A stretch of 49,113 bases of DNA from a virus. The notes under the pieces are model-generated. The model had not been told where the DNA came from and ran no database searches. It worked only from the letters and a program-made list of their open reading frames with translations. The position numbers were made by a program, and so were the translations under genes. Positions 20,452 to 28,054 of this stretch are shown here, piece after piece; the stretch's first letter is position 1, and each line of letters begins with the position of its first letter. Location of the stretch: the IMG/VR virus record IMGVR_UViG_3300033141_002936, positions 1-49,113 of that record; one strand, given 5' to 3'.

Positions 20452-21625
20452 CAAAAAACTCTTTTATATTGTTTTTGTTCTCTTCAATATAATTGATATA
20501 TAATTCGTTTGACTTTCTTGGAATATTAAGTTCCGATAAATCGATTTCCGCATTTCCGACAGCCCTCATTCCACCTATAAAAGGATTTTCTTTAAACAAA
20601 AACAATAAATGCCAAAACGTTGAAACTAATAATGGATTAAAATCAAACATTCTGAACCCATGATTAAATATTGTACCAGGTGAAAATACTTCATATTCAT
20701 ATTTCATTTGGTCAGGTTCCTCATGTTCACCTACTATCTCAATTTCTTTTTCTGTCTTTGAACTATCACTTCGTGTTTGGAATATCGTATCAAGGTATTC
20801 CCAAAACGATAATTTTCCTGTTCCTAATTCTCTGCATACAGGATATGCCATCCCCACAGAAACCATTCCCTCAATAGTCATATTACCTATAGCTGCACCA
20901 AGAACACCAATTATAGGACACATTGCAATTAATTTTTCTCTCTTTTCTATATCTTCATACATTGTTGATTCATCAAGAACACCACCAGTAAAAAGAATAT
21001 GATAATTGTCTTTTGAGATTTTAGTTATTCCAATTTTATCTATGAAATCATGCATTCCAAGTCTTCGTATAATCCCCCTGATACTATTACCTGAAACTAT
21101 CGGTATCATTTCATAAGTCTTAATATACTTATCTTTCTTAATATCTTCTTTAAACATATCTATATTTTGTACATTTTTTTCTTTTGCACGTTTTCGTAAT
21201 TTTAAAATAATATAATGAGCATCATTTCTAATTGTTTCCAATAATTCTTCATCGCTTATTTTTTCAAAAACATCTACAATGTTTATATTGTTAATACTTC
21301 TAATATCCCATGAAACACATAATTCATTTAAGAATTGACGTTTATTCCTGACAGTTGCCGCTCTTAATAGTTTAGAATACCATTCATCCCACAAACCCAT
21401 AATTCGTTTTTGTTTCATATTATCAAAATTAATTGATTTATGGACAGCTATTAATATTTGTACAATAGCTTCAACTCTTTCATCATCATTGAAATATGAA
21501 CTATATTCATTTTCATGATGTAAAATTATTTTTTGACGTCTTAAACTTTTAAGAATTCCAAGATTTTTATCGCTGCCAGTATGAAGCGGCGTCTTTGTTT
21601 TGAATTGGTAATCAATTTTTATCAT
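20441..21625 (-). CDS. csf2: Csf2-like (type IV Cas7-like RAMP) protein
   Basis: The 394-aa protein begins IDYQFKTKTPLHTGSDKNLG, a typical RAMP opening where a strand is followed by TPLHxG. EMIPIVSGNSIRGIIRRLGM (about 170-190) is the 'PxIPGNSLRGxLR' motif of Csf2. Then come CPIIGVLGAAIGNMTIEGM and VFSPGTIFNHGFRMF, and near the end FIGGMRAVGNAEIDL in the place of the glycine-rich loop. Csf2 forms the backbone that holds crRNA in type IV complexes. The start follows AAAGGAGAAAAAACA and overlaps the csf1 stop by 4 nt (ATGA). Alternative: another Cas7-type RAMP, such as a Csm3 relative. Confidence 0.75.
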   Translation of the reverse strand: MIKIDYQFKTKTPLHTGSDKNLGILKSLRRQKIILHHENEYSSYFNDDERVEAIVQILIAVHKSINFDNMKQKRIMGLWDEWYSKLLRAATVRNKRQFLNELCVSWDIRSINNINIVDVFEKISDEELLETIRNDAHYIILKLRKRAKEKNVQNIDMFKEDIKKDKYIKTYEMIPIVSGNSIRGIIRRLGMHDFIDKIGITKISKDNYHILFTGGVLDESTMYEDIEKREKLIAMCPIIGVLGAAIGNMTIEGMVSVGMAYPVCRELGTGKLSFWEYLDTIFQTRSDSSKTEKEIEIVGEHEEPDQMKYEYEVFSPGTIFNHGFRMFDFNPLLVSTFWHLLFLFKENPFIGGMRAVGNAEIDLSELNIPRKSNELYINYIEENKNNIKEFFDVK

Positions 21626-22269
21626 TGTTTTTTCTCCTTTTTTGAAAGTAAATGTAAAACAAACTCAAACAGTTTTGTATATTTATATTGACAAATATTA
21701 TCAACAATTGAATAAAAATTAGGTATATCATCTATTAATTTATATTTCTTATAATAACCAGACTCCAATTCTGACTTAGAAAATCCTTTTTGATATAAAT
21801 AGTCGAGACTATCATATACAAACTTAAACTTATTAACATCAATCAATAATCTATATTTGTCAGTCGCAACCCATACATTTTTGTTGTATTTATTAATTAT
21901 TGCATTAAAAAAGCAGTGTTTCTTGTGAGAATACGTTACCATCAATATCGATGGTAACTCTATGTTTAATATAATATTATATACATCTGATTTATTGAGT
22001 ACTCTAATATTATCTTCAGTTATTAATAAATTATATGAACGAATTGCTTTGCCGTTAAATGATTTACCGTCCATGCATGCTTGACAATATTTACAGATAT
22101 AAGATGAATCATATTTGCAATATTGCCAATCATTAAACGTTGAGGATAACGTTTTTTTGTAATGTAGTCCTCTTACTATTTCTCTACCACATATCTTACA
22201 TACAGTTTTGTTTATATGAGGCACTCGTTTTATCTTTAAATGTTTAGCTATAAATTTCGTTGGTATCAA
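21622..22269 (-). CDS. csf1: Csf1-like (type IV large-subunit-like) zinc protein
   Basis: About residues 20-70 carry a zinc finger, KTVCKICGREIVRG and YICKYCQACMDG. Then comes ILMVTYSHKKHCFFNAIINK, matching the 'S-KKH' motif that follows in Csf1. Position and length (215 aa) also fit Csf1, the Cas8-like first gene of type IV loci. The start is uncertain. TTG at 22269 is chosen for the AAAGGAGGAG at 22274-22283; ATG at 22296 or an upstream TTG would include that SD. The ATG inside the leader is out of frame. This is the weakest of the three csf calls and rests largely on its neighbours. Confidence 0.6.
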   Translation of the reverse strand: MIPTKFIAKHLKIKRVPHINKTVCKICGREIVRGLHYKKTLSSTFNDWQYCKYDSSYICKYCQACMDGKSFNGKAIRSYNLLITEDNIRVLNKSDVYNIILNIELPSILMVTYSHKKHCFFNAIINKYNKNVWVATDKYRLLIDVNKFKFVYDSLDYLYQKGFSKSELESGYYKKYKLIDDIPNFYSIVDNICQYKYTKLFEFVLHLLSKKEKKQ

Positions 22270-22298
22270 AACATAACTCCTCCTTTTAATTCTCATAT

Positions 22299-22325
22299 TA
22301 TAATATAACATAAGAATTTGAAAAA
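22299..22325 (-). promoter_or_regulatory. Promoter-like motif TTTTTCA-N10-TTATATTATA before csf1
   Basis: The minus strand has TTTTTCA, ten bases, TTATATTATAA, so a TATAAT -10 is included. It has the same spacing as the motifs at 807-833 and 18303-18329. It lies between the late gene that stops at 22371 and the csf1 SD. Confidence 0.55.
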
Positions 22326-22370
22326 TGAAAAAAACGAAAATAAATATTTTTGAGGATAGTTGAACCAAAT

Positions 22371-23108
22371 TTATAATGAAAACAATCTTATTTTCAAACC
22401 TAACCTGAACATATTGTCGGGGAAGTACCAGCCAGCATAAATCTGAATTCGGTTAAATCTATAATACGGAGTTACACTTCCAACAAACCCAATATTACCT
22501 AAATCATGATTCGTGTATTCGTAATTCAACCCAAGTCTTAGTGTATTAATTAATGGTAATTTATTCCAGAACAGAAAATCAAAATTAATTTCAGGTTTAA
22601 TTTTATTGTTCATCCCAACACCAACTGCTTTCATGAATCCGAACCGTTGTGTTTTAATTTGTATTGGTTTCTTCAGGTTTAGTTTATCTTTTTCTAGTGG
22701 TGTCGGAATGATATAAGTTTCCCCTTCTTCTGGAATATTGAATGTATATGTATAAATTTTATTATTGATTTTTAAAAATAAGTATGCTTTAGAATTATCT
22801 ATATTCATGCTTACCATCGGAACAGCAGGTAATTCTTTTACACGTACCGTATCAATAGTTTGAATTATAATCGGTTTTGATTCTGTACTCCAAGATATTG
22901 TATTCTGAACTTTCCCGAAAAACGAATCATCATAAAAATTAGGATTATAAGGAAATTCTATATGTGGACTTATTTTATCAGTAAATATTCCAAGTTGTTT
23001 TCCAAGAGTAGATATTTCTCCTTTTATTTTTCCTTCCCACAACTGAAACAAAAAAAGTACAAAAAACACAATAGCAGCATATTTATAAATATTGTTTTTT
23101 ATTTTCAT
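22371..23108 (-). CDS. Membrane-anchored protein with a beta-barrel-like C-terminus
   Basis: Residues 8-25 are a membrane helix or uncleaved signal (YAAIVFFVLFLFQLW). The centre is beta-rich. The last 85 residues alternate hydrophobic and polar in short strands (NTLRLGLNYEYTNHDLGNIG, FNRIQIYAGWYFPDNMFRLG), ending KIRLFSL, as in small outer-membrane barrels that end in an aromatic or hydrophobic residue. It follows the holin/endolysin-like genes, so it may act as a spanin-like or outer-membrane lysis factor. That role is inferred. It is the last late gene before the csf promoter. Confidence 0.5.
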   Translation of the reverse strand: MKIKNNIYKYAAIVFFVLFLFQLWEGKIKGEISTLGKQLGIFTDKISPHIEFPYNPNFYDDSFFGKVQNTISWSTESKPIIIQTIDTVRVKELPAVPMVSMNIDNSKAYLFLKINNKIYTYTFNIPEEGETYIIPTPLEKDKLNLKKPIQIKTQRFGFMKAVGVGMNNKIKPEINFDFLFWNKLPLINTLRLGLNYEYTNHDLGNIGFVGSVTPYYRFNRIQIYAGWYFPDNMFRLGLKIRLFSL

Positions 23109-23110
23109 TG

Positions 23111-23380
23111 TTATTTTATGAAAATATTTTTTACAGCTTCATAGAAAATTCTTCCCACAACTGAAAGCATTGCTACCCACCCAGCAAAATAATGTTTTTT
23201 TGAATTAGTCCGAAATTCACGATTAAGAGTTATTTCCTCAAAAATCTTTTCATCTTTTAATGCTTCCTTGAATTCACTATTCGATTGCACTTTCCCAACA
23301 AGACCGTTTTTCATAAGAAAATCATTCAGTTTGTCAATTTTAACCTCTAACCGGTTAAAATCCTCTTTGCTCACATTCAT
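23111..23380 (-). CDS. Coiled-coil protein with C-terminal membrane helix, 89 aa
   Basis: An N-terminal coiled coil (EDFNRLEVKIDKLNDFLMKN) is followed by one membrane segment (HYFAGWVAMLSVVGRIFYEA) and a short basic end (VKNIFIK). GGAG lies 8 nt before the ATG. The layout fits a haemolysin XhlA-like holin or spanin partner. Its place in the lysis block supports this, but the family is not confirmed. Confidence 0.5.
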   Translation of the reverse strand: MNVSKEDFNRLEVKIDKLNDFLMKNGLVGKVQSNSEFKEALKDEKIFEEITLNREFRTNSKKHYFAGWVAMLSVVGRIFYEAVKNIFIK

Positions 23381-23384
23381 TATA

Positions 23385-23939
23385 TTAACTCCATAAATAC
23401 TTTATCGTTATACAAATTATTAATCCAAGTAAACAACTCCAAAGCAAATCTATATCTTCAACTTTTGGTTTATAATTTTTTTCATAATTGTTTTTAGTGT
23501 TTCGGATTTTTCGGATATAAAACGGTAATAAGAATGGTTTATTAAGCCAATTCAATTCAGGTGGAATTTCAAATGGTTTGATTTTCGGTTTATACACTGG
23601 AAGTACCTGTCGCCAATAAGCTATATCGAGCCGTATTATCCAATCAGAAATCCAGTATAACAAACATTCCCATCCAGAAATCATAAGAATAATAAAGTAA
23701 ACAGTCGCTAAAGGATAATCATAATAAATCCAATTCGATATAAATAAAAGACTCGATAACCCAAGAAATAAAAGCTCATAAGGTCTGCTGAATATCTGCT
23801 TAAAAGTTTCTGGCGATTTCATCCAATCAGGAAATTTGTTCCAGTCATAACCGTATCGTTGTTTCGTGCTTGCCTTAATAAGATGGTCAAAAAAACCAAT
23901 CGCAAACACAACTATAAATGCTTGTAATAGTTCGTTCAT
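23385..23939 (-). CDS. Multi-pass membrane protein, 184 aa
   Basis: At least four hydrophobic segments are visible: LLQAFIVVFAIGFFDHLI, ELLFLGLSSLLFISNWIYYD, YPLATVYFIILMISGWECLL and the C-terminal LLWSCLLGLIICITIKYL. Between them lie basic loops (FYIRKIRNTKNNYEKNYKPK). It overlaps the M15 endolysin gene by 4 nt, so it is a plausible holin or membrane lysis factor. A different role in membrane modification is possible. Confidence 0.5.
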   Translation of the reverse strand: MNELLQAFIVVFAIGFFDHLIKASTKQRYGYDWNKFPDWMKSPETFKQIFSRPYELLFLGLSSLLFISNWIYYDYPLATVYFIILMISGWECLLYWISDWIIRLDIAYWRQVLPVYKPKIKPFEIPPELNWLNKPFLLPFYIRKIRNTKNNYEKNYKPKVEDIDLLWSCLLGLIICITIKYLWS

Positions 23940-24313
23940 CCTATTATCTCCACGTTTTTAGATGATTTTTTCCATACCGCTCGTTCAAAATGACAACCAT
24001 CATAAAAATTTTTATAATTACCACCCCATCGGTTTTTTTCATTTAGCGATTCCCAATAATCACCAATAAATTTTATTTCTGATTTTTTTCTTAATAATTT
24101 TCCATCTTTGAAAAAATTCAAATCTATTGCAAGCCTATCTTGATGATATGAATGTTTTTTCTTGGATAACCCTTTCTCGTAATATATGTTTTGTTGATTT
24201 TGTGTTCGATAAAGTTCCCCACCAGTGATTTTTATATTGTATTCCAGAATACACCAATCCATCAAAACGATAACATCTAACAGAAACTCAAATTGTTCAT
24301 CTGATAGTTTCAT
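23936..24313 (-). CDS. M15-family peptidoglycan peptidase (endolysin)
   Basis: The 125-aa protein matches M15C L-alanyl-D-glutamate or D-Ala-D-Ala-type peptidases used as endolysins. GGELYRTQNQQNIYYEKG is the substrate-side motif. KKHSYHQDRLAIDLNFFKDG has the first zinc ligands (His and Asp), and RWGGNYKNFYDGCHFERAV gives the catalytic Asp and the last His. It is short and has no signal peptide, so it needs a holin. The membrane proteins around it form the lysis block. Confidence 0.8.
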   Translation of the reverse strand: MKLSDEQFEFLLDVIVLMDWCILEYNIKITGGELYRTQNQQNIYYEKGLSKKKHSYHQDRLAIDLNFFKDGKLLRKKSEIKFIGDYWESLNEKNRWGGNYKNFYDGCHFERAVWKKSSKNVEIIG

Positions 24314-24315
24314 GT

Positions 24316-24567
24316 TTATTTCGTTTTATTATTTTCCTTGACTTTCTGAAACGTCCTAACACCAACAAACGCCCCAAACCCCATAATGAAAAATTCAGAT
24401 ACCAGCATACCCATAATGAAAAATGCACATACATAGAGAAACGCTCCGAATTCACGATTAACTTTTTCAAGTTTAGTATCATTCAGCATATTTGTCGTCC
24501 AGATAAATATACCACACCCAAAAAGAAGTCTAAATATTTCTACGATTTTATCAATGTTTTCCCACAT
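24316..24567 (-). CDS. Small membrane protein, holin candidate
   Basis: Residues 10-30 (IFRLLFGCGIFIWTTNML) and 42-75 (FLYVCAFFIMGMLVSEFFIM then GFGAFVGVRTF) form two or three membrane helices, with a basic C-terminus (QKVKENNKTK). The gene lies 2 bp from the M15 endolysin gene. Its small size, helices and position fit a holin, though no family is recognised. Confidence 0.55.
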   Translation of the reverse strand: MWENIDKIVEIFRLLFGCGIFIWTTNMLNDTKLEKVNREFGAFLYVCAFFIMGMLVSEFFIMGFGAFVGVRTFQKVKENNKTK

Positions 24568-24584
24568 AGATTTTACCTCCTTTT

Positions 24585-25982
24585 TTATAACTCAACAGCT
24601 TTAATTTCGATTAATCCATCTTTTGGATATATAATTTTTTCAAGTACTTCCCATTTTTTTGTACTCATACTTGATACAATATTTTCAATTAACGGATGTC
24701 GAATATTAATAATATCACATAACTCAACAGCAATAGCACTCAGAGTTGTCTTGAATTGAACTATTATTTTTCGTTCACTCAATAAATCAAAATAATAATC
24801 TCTTAAATTTTTTGCAGTTGTAGTATCTCTAATCATATCTGCGTCTATTTCAAGCCGATTAATAATTCCATAATTCACAAAACTAATAAAAGAATTGTCT
24901 TCCCTGGTTACATCTCTATTCCCAGCACCATCATCAGAAAAAGATTTCAAGAAAAAGATTTCAGAATTAGTACTATGTGAATCGGCACTTCCAGCCCCAG
25001 ACCCTCTTGTCGCTACCGTTATAGTATTGCCAGAAATATTATTGATGATAAAATCTTCATTATCGATAAGAAACTTTGAGAAGTATACTTCTGCATCAAC
25101 ACCGTTTTCGTTTTTTGTGAATGCAGTAGTTGTATGTAAGGATTCTTTCTTTACAACATCAATAGTTAACGTTTCTGTACTTAAATCAGCGTATTGCACC
25201 CAGATTCTATCATTCGTTTTTACACCATCAGCAATAAAATCAGCAGATGTATCAGTATACCAATCTGTATTAGTATCACCTGTCGTTAATGATTTTCTGA
25301 AAACTCCACCATTAGATACATCAACACCAGTTTCAGAATTATCTAAATCCTCAGAAAGCGTTACACCAGAATTAGTTTTGATAAGCTGAATGAATGAACA
25401 TTTTTCAAATTCGTTCGTAGCATAATTTTTATGATAATTAATATAAACTTCATTTTTCAATTCTGTTAGTGGTGCCAAATCAATTTTAAACGAATTTTTA
25501 ATTATTGGGTTCTGGTCAAACGAATTACTGGTTATTGAATCATCATACGTATATATATCCTCATTGCCTGGTGTTCCTGTCCCTGAATTTGTAAAATTTC
25601 GGGAACTACTATAGGCTATCATTTTTATTTTTCCATCGTTCCTGTGAATTATTCTACTTTTACATTGACTCAATAATTTTTCAATAACCTGTTTACTGTT
25701 CCCAGTATTAATTATGCCTGCAAATTTCCAAGATGATAAATCTGTTTCTGCATCAGAAAACTCAAGTTCACTATCACTAATAGATAATAGATTATTATAT
25801 ATCCATTTTATAATAGTTGCTGGATTTTCAACAAAAGAACTATTAACCTCTAATCCTTTGCAAGATAAATATATATTTCTATTATCGAATTCATTTTTTG
25901 TTACTGGTGGAATTTCTTCCTCTTTTGGTTTTACAATAGGAAAAACATGCTCAAAACTTTTTGGTTCTTTTGGTTTTGTCAT
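24585..25982 (-). CDS. Tail hub or tip protein
   Basis: The 465-aa protein shows tail tip features at the C-terminus: INRLEIDADMIRDTTTAKNL, then RDYYFDLLSERKIIVQFKTT and ELCDIINIRHPLIEN, like the hub proteins that join the tail tube to the tip (phage T4 gp27 or HK97-type central hub). Residues 200-330 have many D/T/S-rich strands typical of inserted beta-sandwich domains. The last tail gene before lysis. The exact class (Dit, Tal or gp27-like) is not certain. Confidence 0.6.
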   Translation of the reverse strand: MTKPKEPKSFEHVFPIVKPKEEEIPPVTKNEFDNRNIYLSCKGLEVNSSFVENPATIIKWIYNNLLSISDSELEFSDAETDLSSWKFAGIINTGNSKQVIEKLLSQCKSRIIHRNDGKIKMIAYSSSRNFTNSGTGTPGNEDIYTYDDSITSNSFDQNPIIKNSFKIDLAPLTELKNEVYINYHKNYATNEFEKCSFIQLIKTNSGVTLSEDLDNSETGVDVSNGGVFRKSLTTGDTNTDWYTDTSADFIADGVKTNDRIWVQYADLSTETLTIDVVKKESLHTTTAFTKNENGVDAEVYFSKFLIDNEDFIINNISGNTITVATRGSGAGSADSHSTNSEIFFLKSFSDDGAGNRDVTREDNSFISFVNYGIINRLEIDADMIRDTTTAKNLRDYYFDLLSERKIIVQFKTTLSAIAVELCDIINIRHPLIENIVSSMSTKKWEVLEKIIYPKDGLIEIKAVEL

Positions 25983-27266
25983 CTATTTTTCCTTTTCGTA
26001 TTCTCTTGTTAATATAATATTATCTATTTCAAAATACATATTCTTTATCTGTATAGAATCACCAGCGTTTTCACCCTTGACTCCAAACTCTAACCGTGAT
26101 AAGAATTCCCAGTTTTGTTTTGTGAAATTTGCGTCTCCGCCAAACGTCCATGTAACAATACCGCTTCCACCGTCATCGTCTCCATCAACTCCATCATCTA
26201 TACTTTCAGGGTTTGCTGCATAGTTTCCAGTAACTGTATCATAGAACGTTATTTCTCCGACTTTACCACCACCAGTAAGCGTCCCGAATTCGACAATAAA
26301 CTTATAATCAGCATTAGCGTCACTCAATACTCCGAAATCGTTTCCAACTTGCGGTAACCTTAATAATAGTTTTTCAGTATCATTTAATGTAAAATAATTT
26401 GAAGTATTACCATTAATAGCATAATCATAATCATCAACGTTTGTTTGTGTCCCTTCGATTTTTGGAATACTATTGATTTGTGTTATGATATTGTTCCCAA
26501 GAGTTACTGTTGCGGGAACTCCGACATCACCATCAAAATCTGAACCATCTGATAAAGTTAATGAAAAAAAATCTTTCAATTCTTTACACCAAACATATGC
26601 AGAATCATGACTTAAACTATTCATAATATTATCAGCTACCACATATGTTCTTTTTGATTCATCAATGCAAACAGAAGCCGGTGCATAACCATTAGTAACG
26701 AAATCACCAATTATATACTGAATAGGTTTACCAGCATTACTGTCATCCATATTAGGATACGTTTCAATACCAAGTTTGTTTTTTGGTAAATCAACGTAGA
26801 TAATCCTTTTACTGTTTTCACATTGAATTGCAAAAATACTTGAAATCATAGAAACACTATTTATTTTACCGTTGAATATTTCAAGTTTCTCACCATCAAC
26901 AAGAGCAGTCCCGTCATCAAATATGAGATATATTCTTACTGTTTCATTAGCGACATGTTTTCCATTCAGTAAATCAGATTCAAATGAAGGAGACGTAGCT
27001 GAACCTCCAGCATTAGCAATTGAAATTACTGTATTACCAGCACCATCAAACCCAGTTATTCTATCTATTTTTTGAGCTATTGCTGAAATAGGTTCACCAC
27101 TTTGTGGGTCTACGAGTTTTCCGACATAATTATTACCACCAAGTAAAACAGTCCGAGTTCCATAGTATTTACTCCATCCATCTATATCAATTAACCATTC
27201 AGGAAAATGTGCTTGTTTATTTTTTTCTGTCACTAATTGCGAATGTCCACTAAGGTCAATAGCCAC
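25983..27266 (-). CDS. Tail protein, hub N-terminal-like
   Basis: The 427-aa protein has an N-terminal part with LIDIDGWSKYYGTRTVLLGG and KIDRITGFDGAGNTVISIAN, and mid-part RVYLIFDDG-like strands (VRIYLIFDDGTALVDGEKLE, IFNGKINSVSMIS). These resemble the tail tip proteins that follow the tape measure and Dit-like genes. A second part (residues 280-427) has GGGKVGEITFYDTVTGNY and DGVDGDDDGGSGIVTWTF, like a carbohydrate-binding beta-sandwich. Together with its neighbour it probably forms the tip complex. Confidence 0.55.
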   Translation of the reverse strand: MAIDLSGHSQLVTEKNKQAHFPEWLIDIDGWSKYYGTRTVLLGGNNYVGKLVDPQSGEPISAIAQKIDRITGFDGAGNTVISIANAGGSATSPSFESDLLNGKHVANETVRIYLIFDDGTALVDGEKLEIFNGKINSVSMISSIFAIQCENSKRIIYVDLPKNKLGIETYPNMDDSNAGKPIQYIIGDFVTNGYAPASVCIDESKRTYVVADNIMNSLSHDSAYVWCKELKDFFSLTLSDGSDFDGDVGVPATVTLGNNIITQINSIPKIEGTQTNVDDYDYAINGNTSNYFTLNDTEKLLLRLPQVGNDFGVLSDANADYKFIVEFGTLTGGGKVGEITFYDTVTGNYAANPESIDDGVDGDDDGGSGIVTWTFGGDANFTKQNWEFLSRLEFGVKGENAGDSIQIKNMYFEIDNIILTREYEKEK

Positions 27267-27267
27267 C

Positions 27268-27645
27268 TTAGAAATTCCTCTCTATTAATGTTAATTCTAT
27301 ATTATACTTTTCGTTTATTATCTCATCATACATTAACGATTGTTCAACATAATATACAGTATGTGTATTACCACTACTATCGGTATACGTGAAACTTGAT
27401 TGACTCCAGTACACGTTACTATGTTGCAAGAAGTTTATCAGATTATCCTTAACGGTTGCACTCTGATATTTGAATTCTAAATGAATTACCCTAACAGGAT
27501 TCTGCCTATATATTACAACATAGTTTCCAGATTCAGTAACATGTGTAATTGACCGTTTCTGATATACCTCCTCAACAGGCAACAAATCTTCACTATCAAA
27601 CGTTACTGTAGTTACACCCGCTTTTGTGAGCGTTGGTACTGACAT
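27268..27645 (-). CDS. Small tail protein, duplicate B (distal tail-like)
   Basis: The 125-aa protein has a central VRVIHLEFKYQSATVKDNLI, then NFLQHSNVYWSQSSFTYTDS and a C-terminal EKYNIELTLIERNF. The neighbour at 27646-28053 has the same order (IMFKIQHQTGTKKTALLNFF, DSNILWSRNTFTFKTSD, YNFEMLLRIET). Both are therefore tandem duplicates. They resemble short distal-tail-type proteins placed between tape measure and tip. One may bind the tube and the other the tip. Confidence 0.55.
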   Translation of the reverse strand: MSVPTLTKAGVTTVTFDSEDLLPVEEVYQKRSITHVTESGNYVVIYRQNPVRVIHLEFKYQSATVKDNLINFLQHSNVYWSQSSFTYTDSSGNTHTVYYVEQSLMYDEIINEKYNIELTLIERNF

Positions 27646-28053
27646 TTAAGTTTCAATCCTTAATAACATTTCAAAATTATATAACCCTGTAGAGTATGAG
27701 CTTATTTTTGTTATTTTCAGAGTTCCTTCTACTAATCTTACCGTATACGAAACAGAATCGTCCGACGTTTTAAACGTAAATGTGTTTCTGCTCCAAAGTA
27801 TATTTGAATCTTTGAAAAAATTCAGTAACGCAGTTTTCTTTGTGCCTGTTTGATGTTGAATTTTAAACATAATATATTTTTCATCAGAAACAGCTCCACC
27901 ATCATCAGCATAAAAAGTTCTTGGAACTCCCTCAGCGTCAAATATCATTCTTGTATTTGCATTGATAATATGTTCTACAGGAAGAGTCTCATGTAAATCG
28001 AATATGACGTCATCCGCTAATGAATGTTCAAATTCTGGTGAACGTAATGACAT
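27646..28053 (-). CDS. Small tail protein, duplicate A (distal tail-like)
   Basis: The 135-aa paralogue of the next gene. It has DLHETLPVEHIINANTRMIF, then the shared KxALLNFFKDSNILWSRN core and the shared last strand YNFEMLLRIET. It starts one base after the tape measure stop. In siphoviruses this position usually holds the distal tail protein. Confidence 0.55.
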   Translation of the reverse strand: MSLRSPEFEHSLADDVIFDLHETLPVEHIINANTRMIFDAEGVPRTFYADDGGAVSDEKYIMFKIQHQTGTKKTALLNFFKDSNILWSRNTFTFKTSDDSVSYTVRLVEGTLKITKISSYSTGLYNFEMLLRIET

Positions 28054-28054
28054 T

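Noticed and set aside
24895-26223. Long plus-strand open frames opposite the tail hub genes
   Set aside because: They are shadows of well-supported minus-strand tail genes, lack SD sites and have no recognisable protein features.
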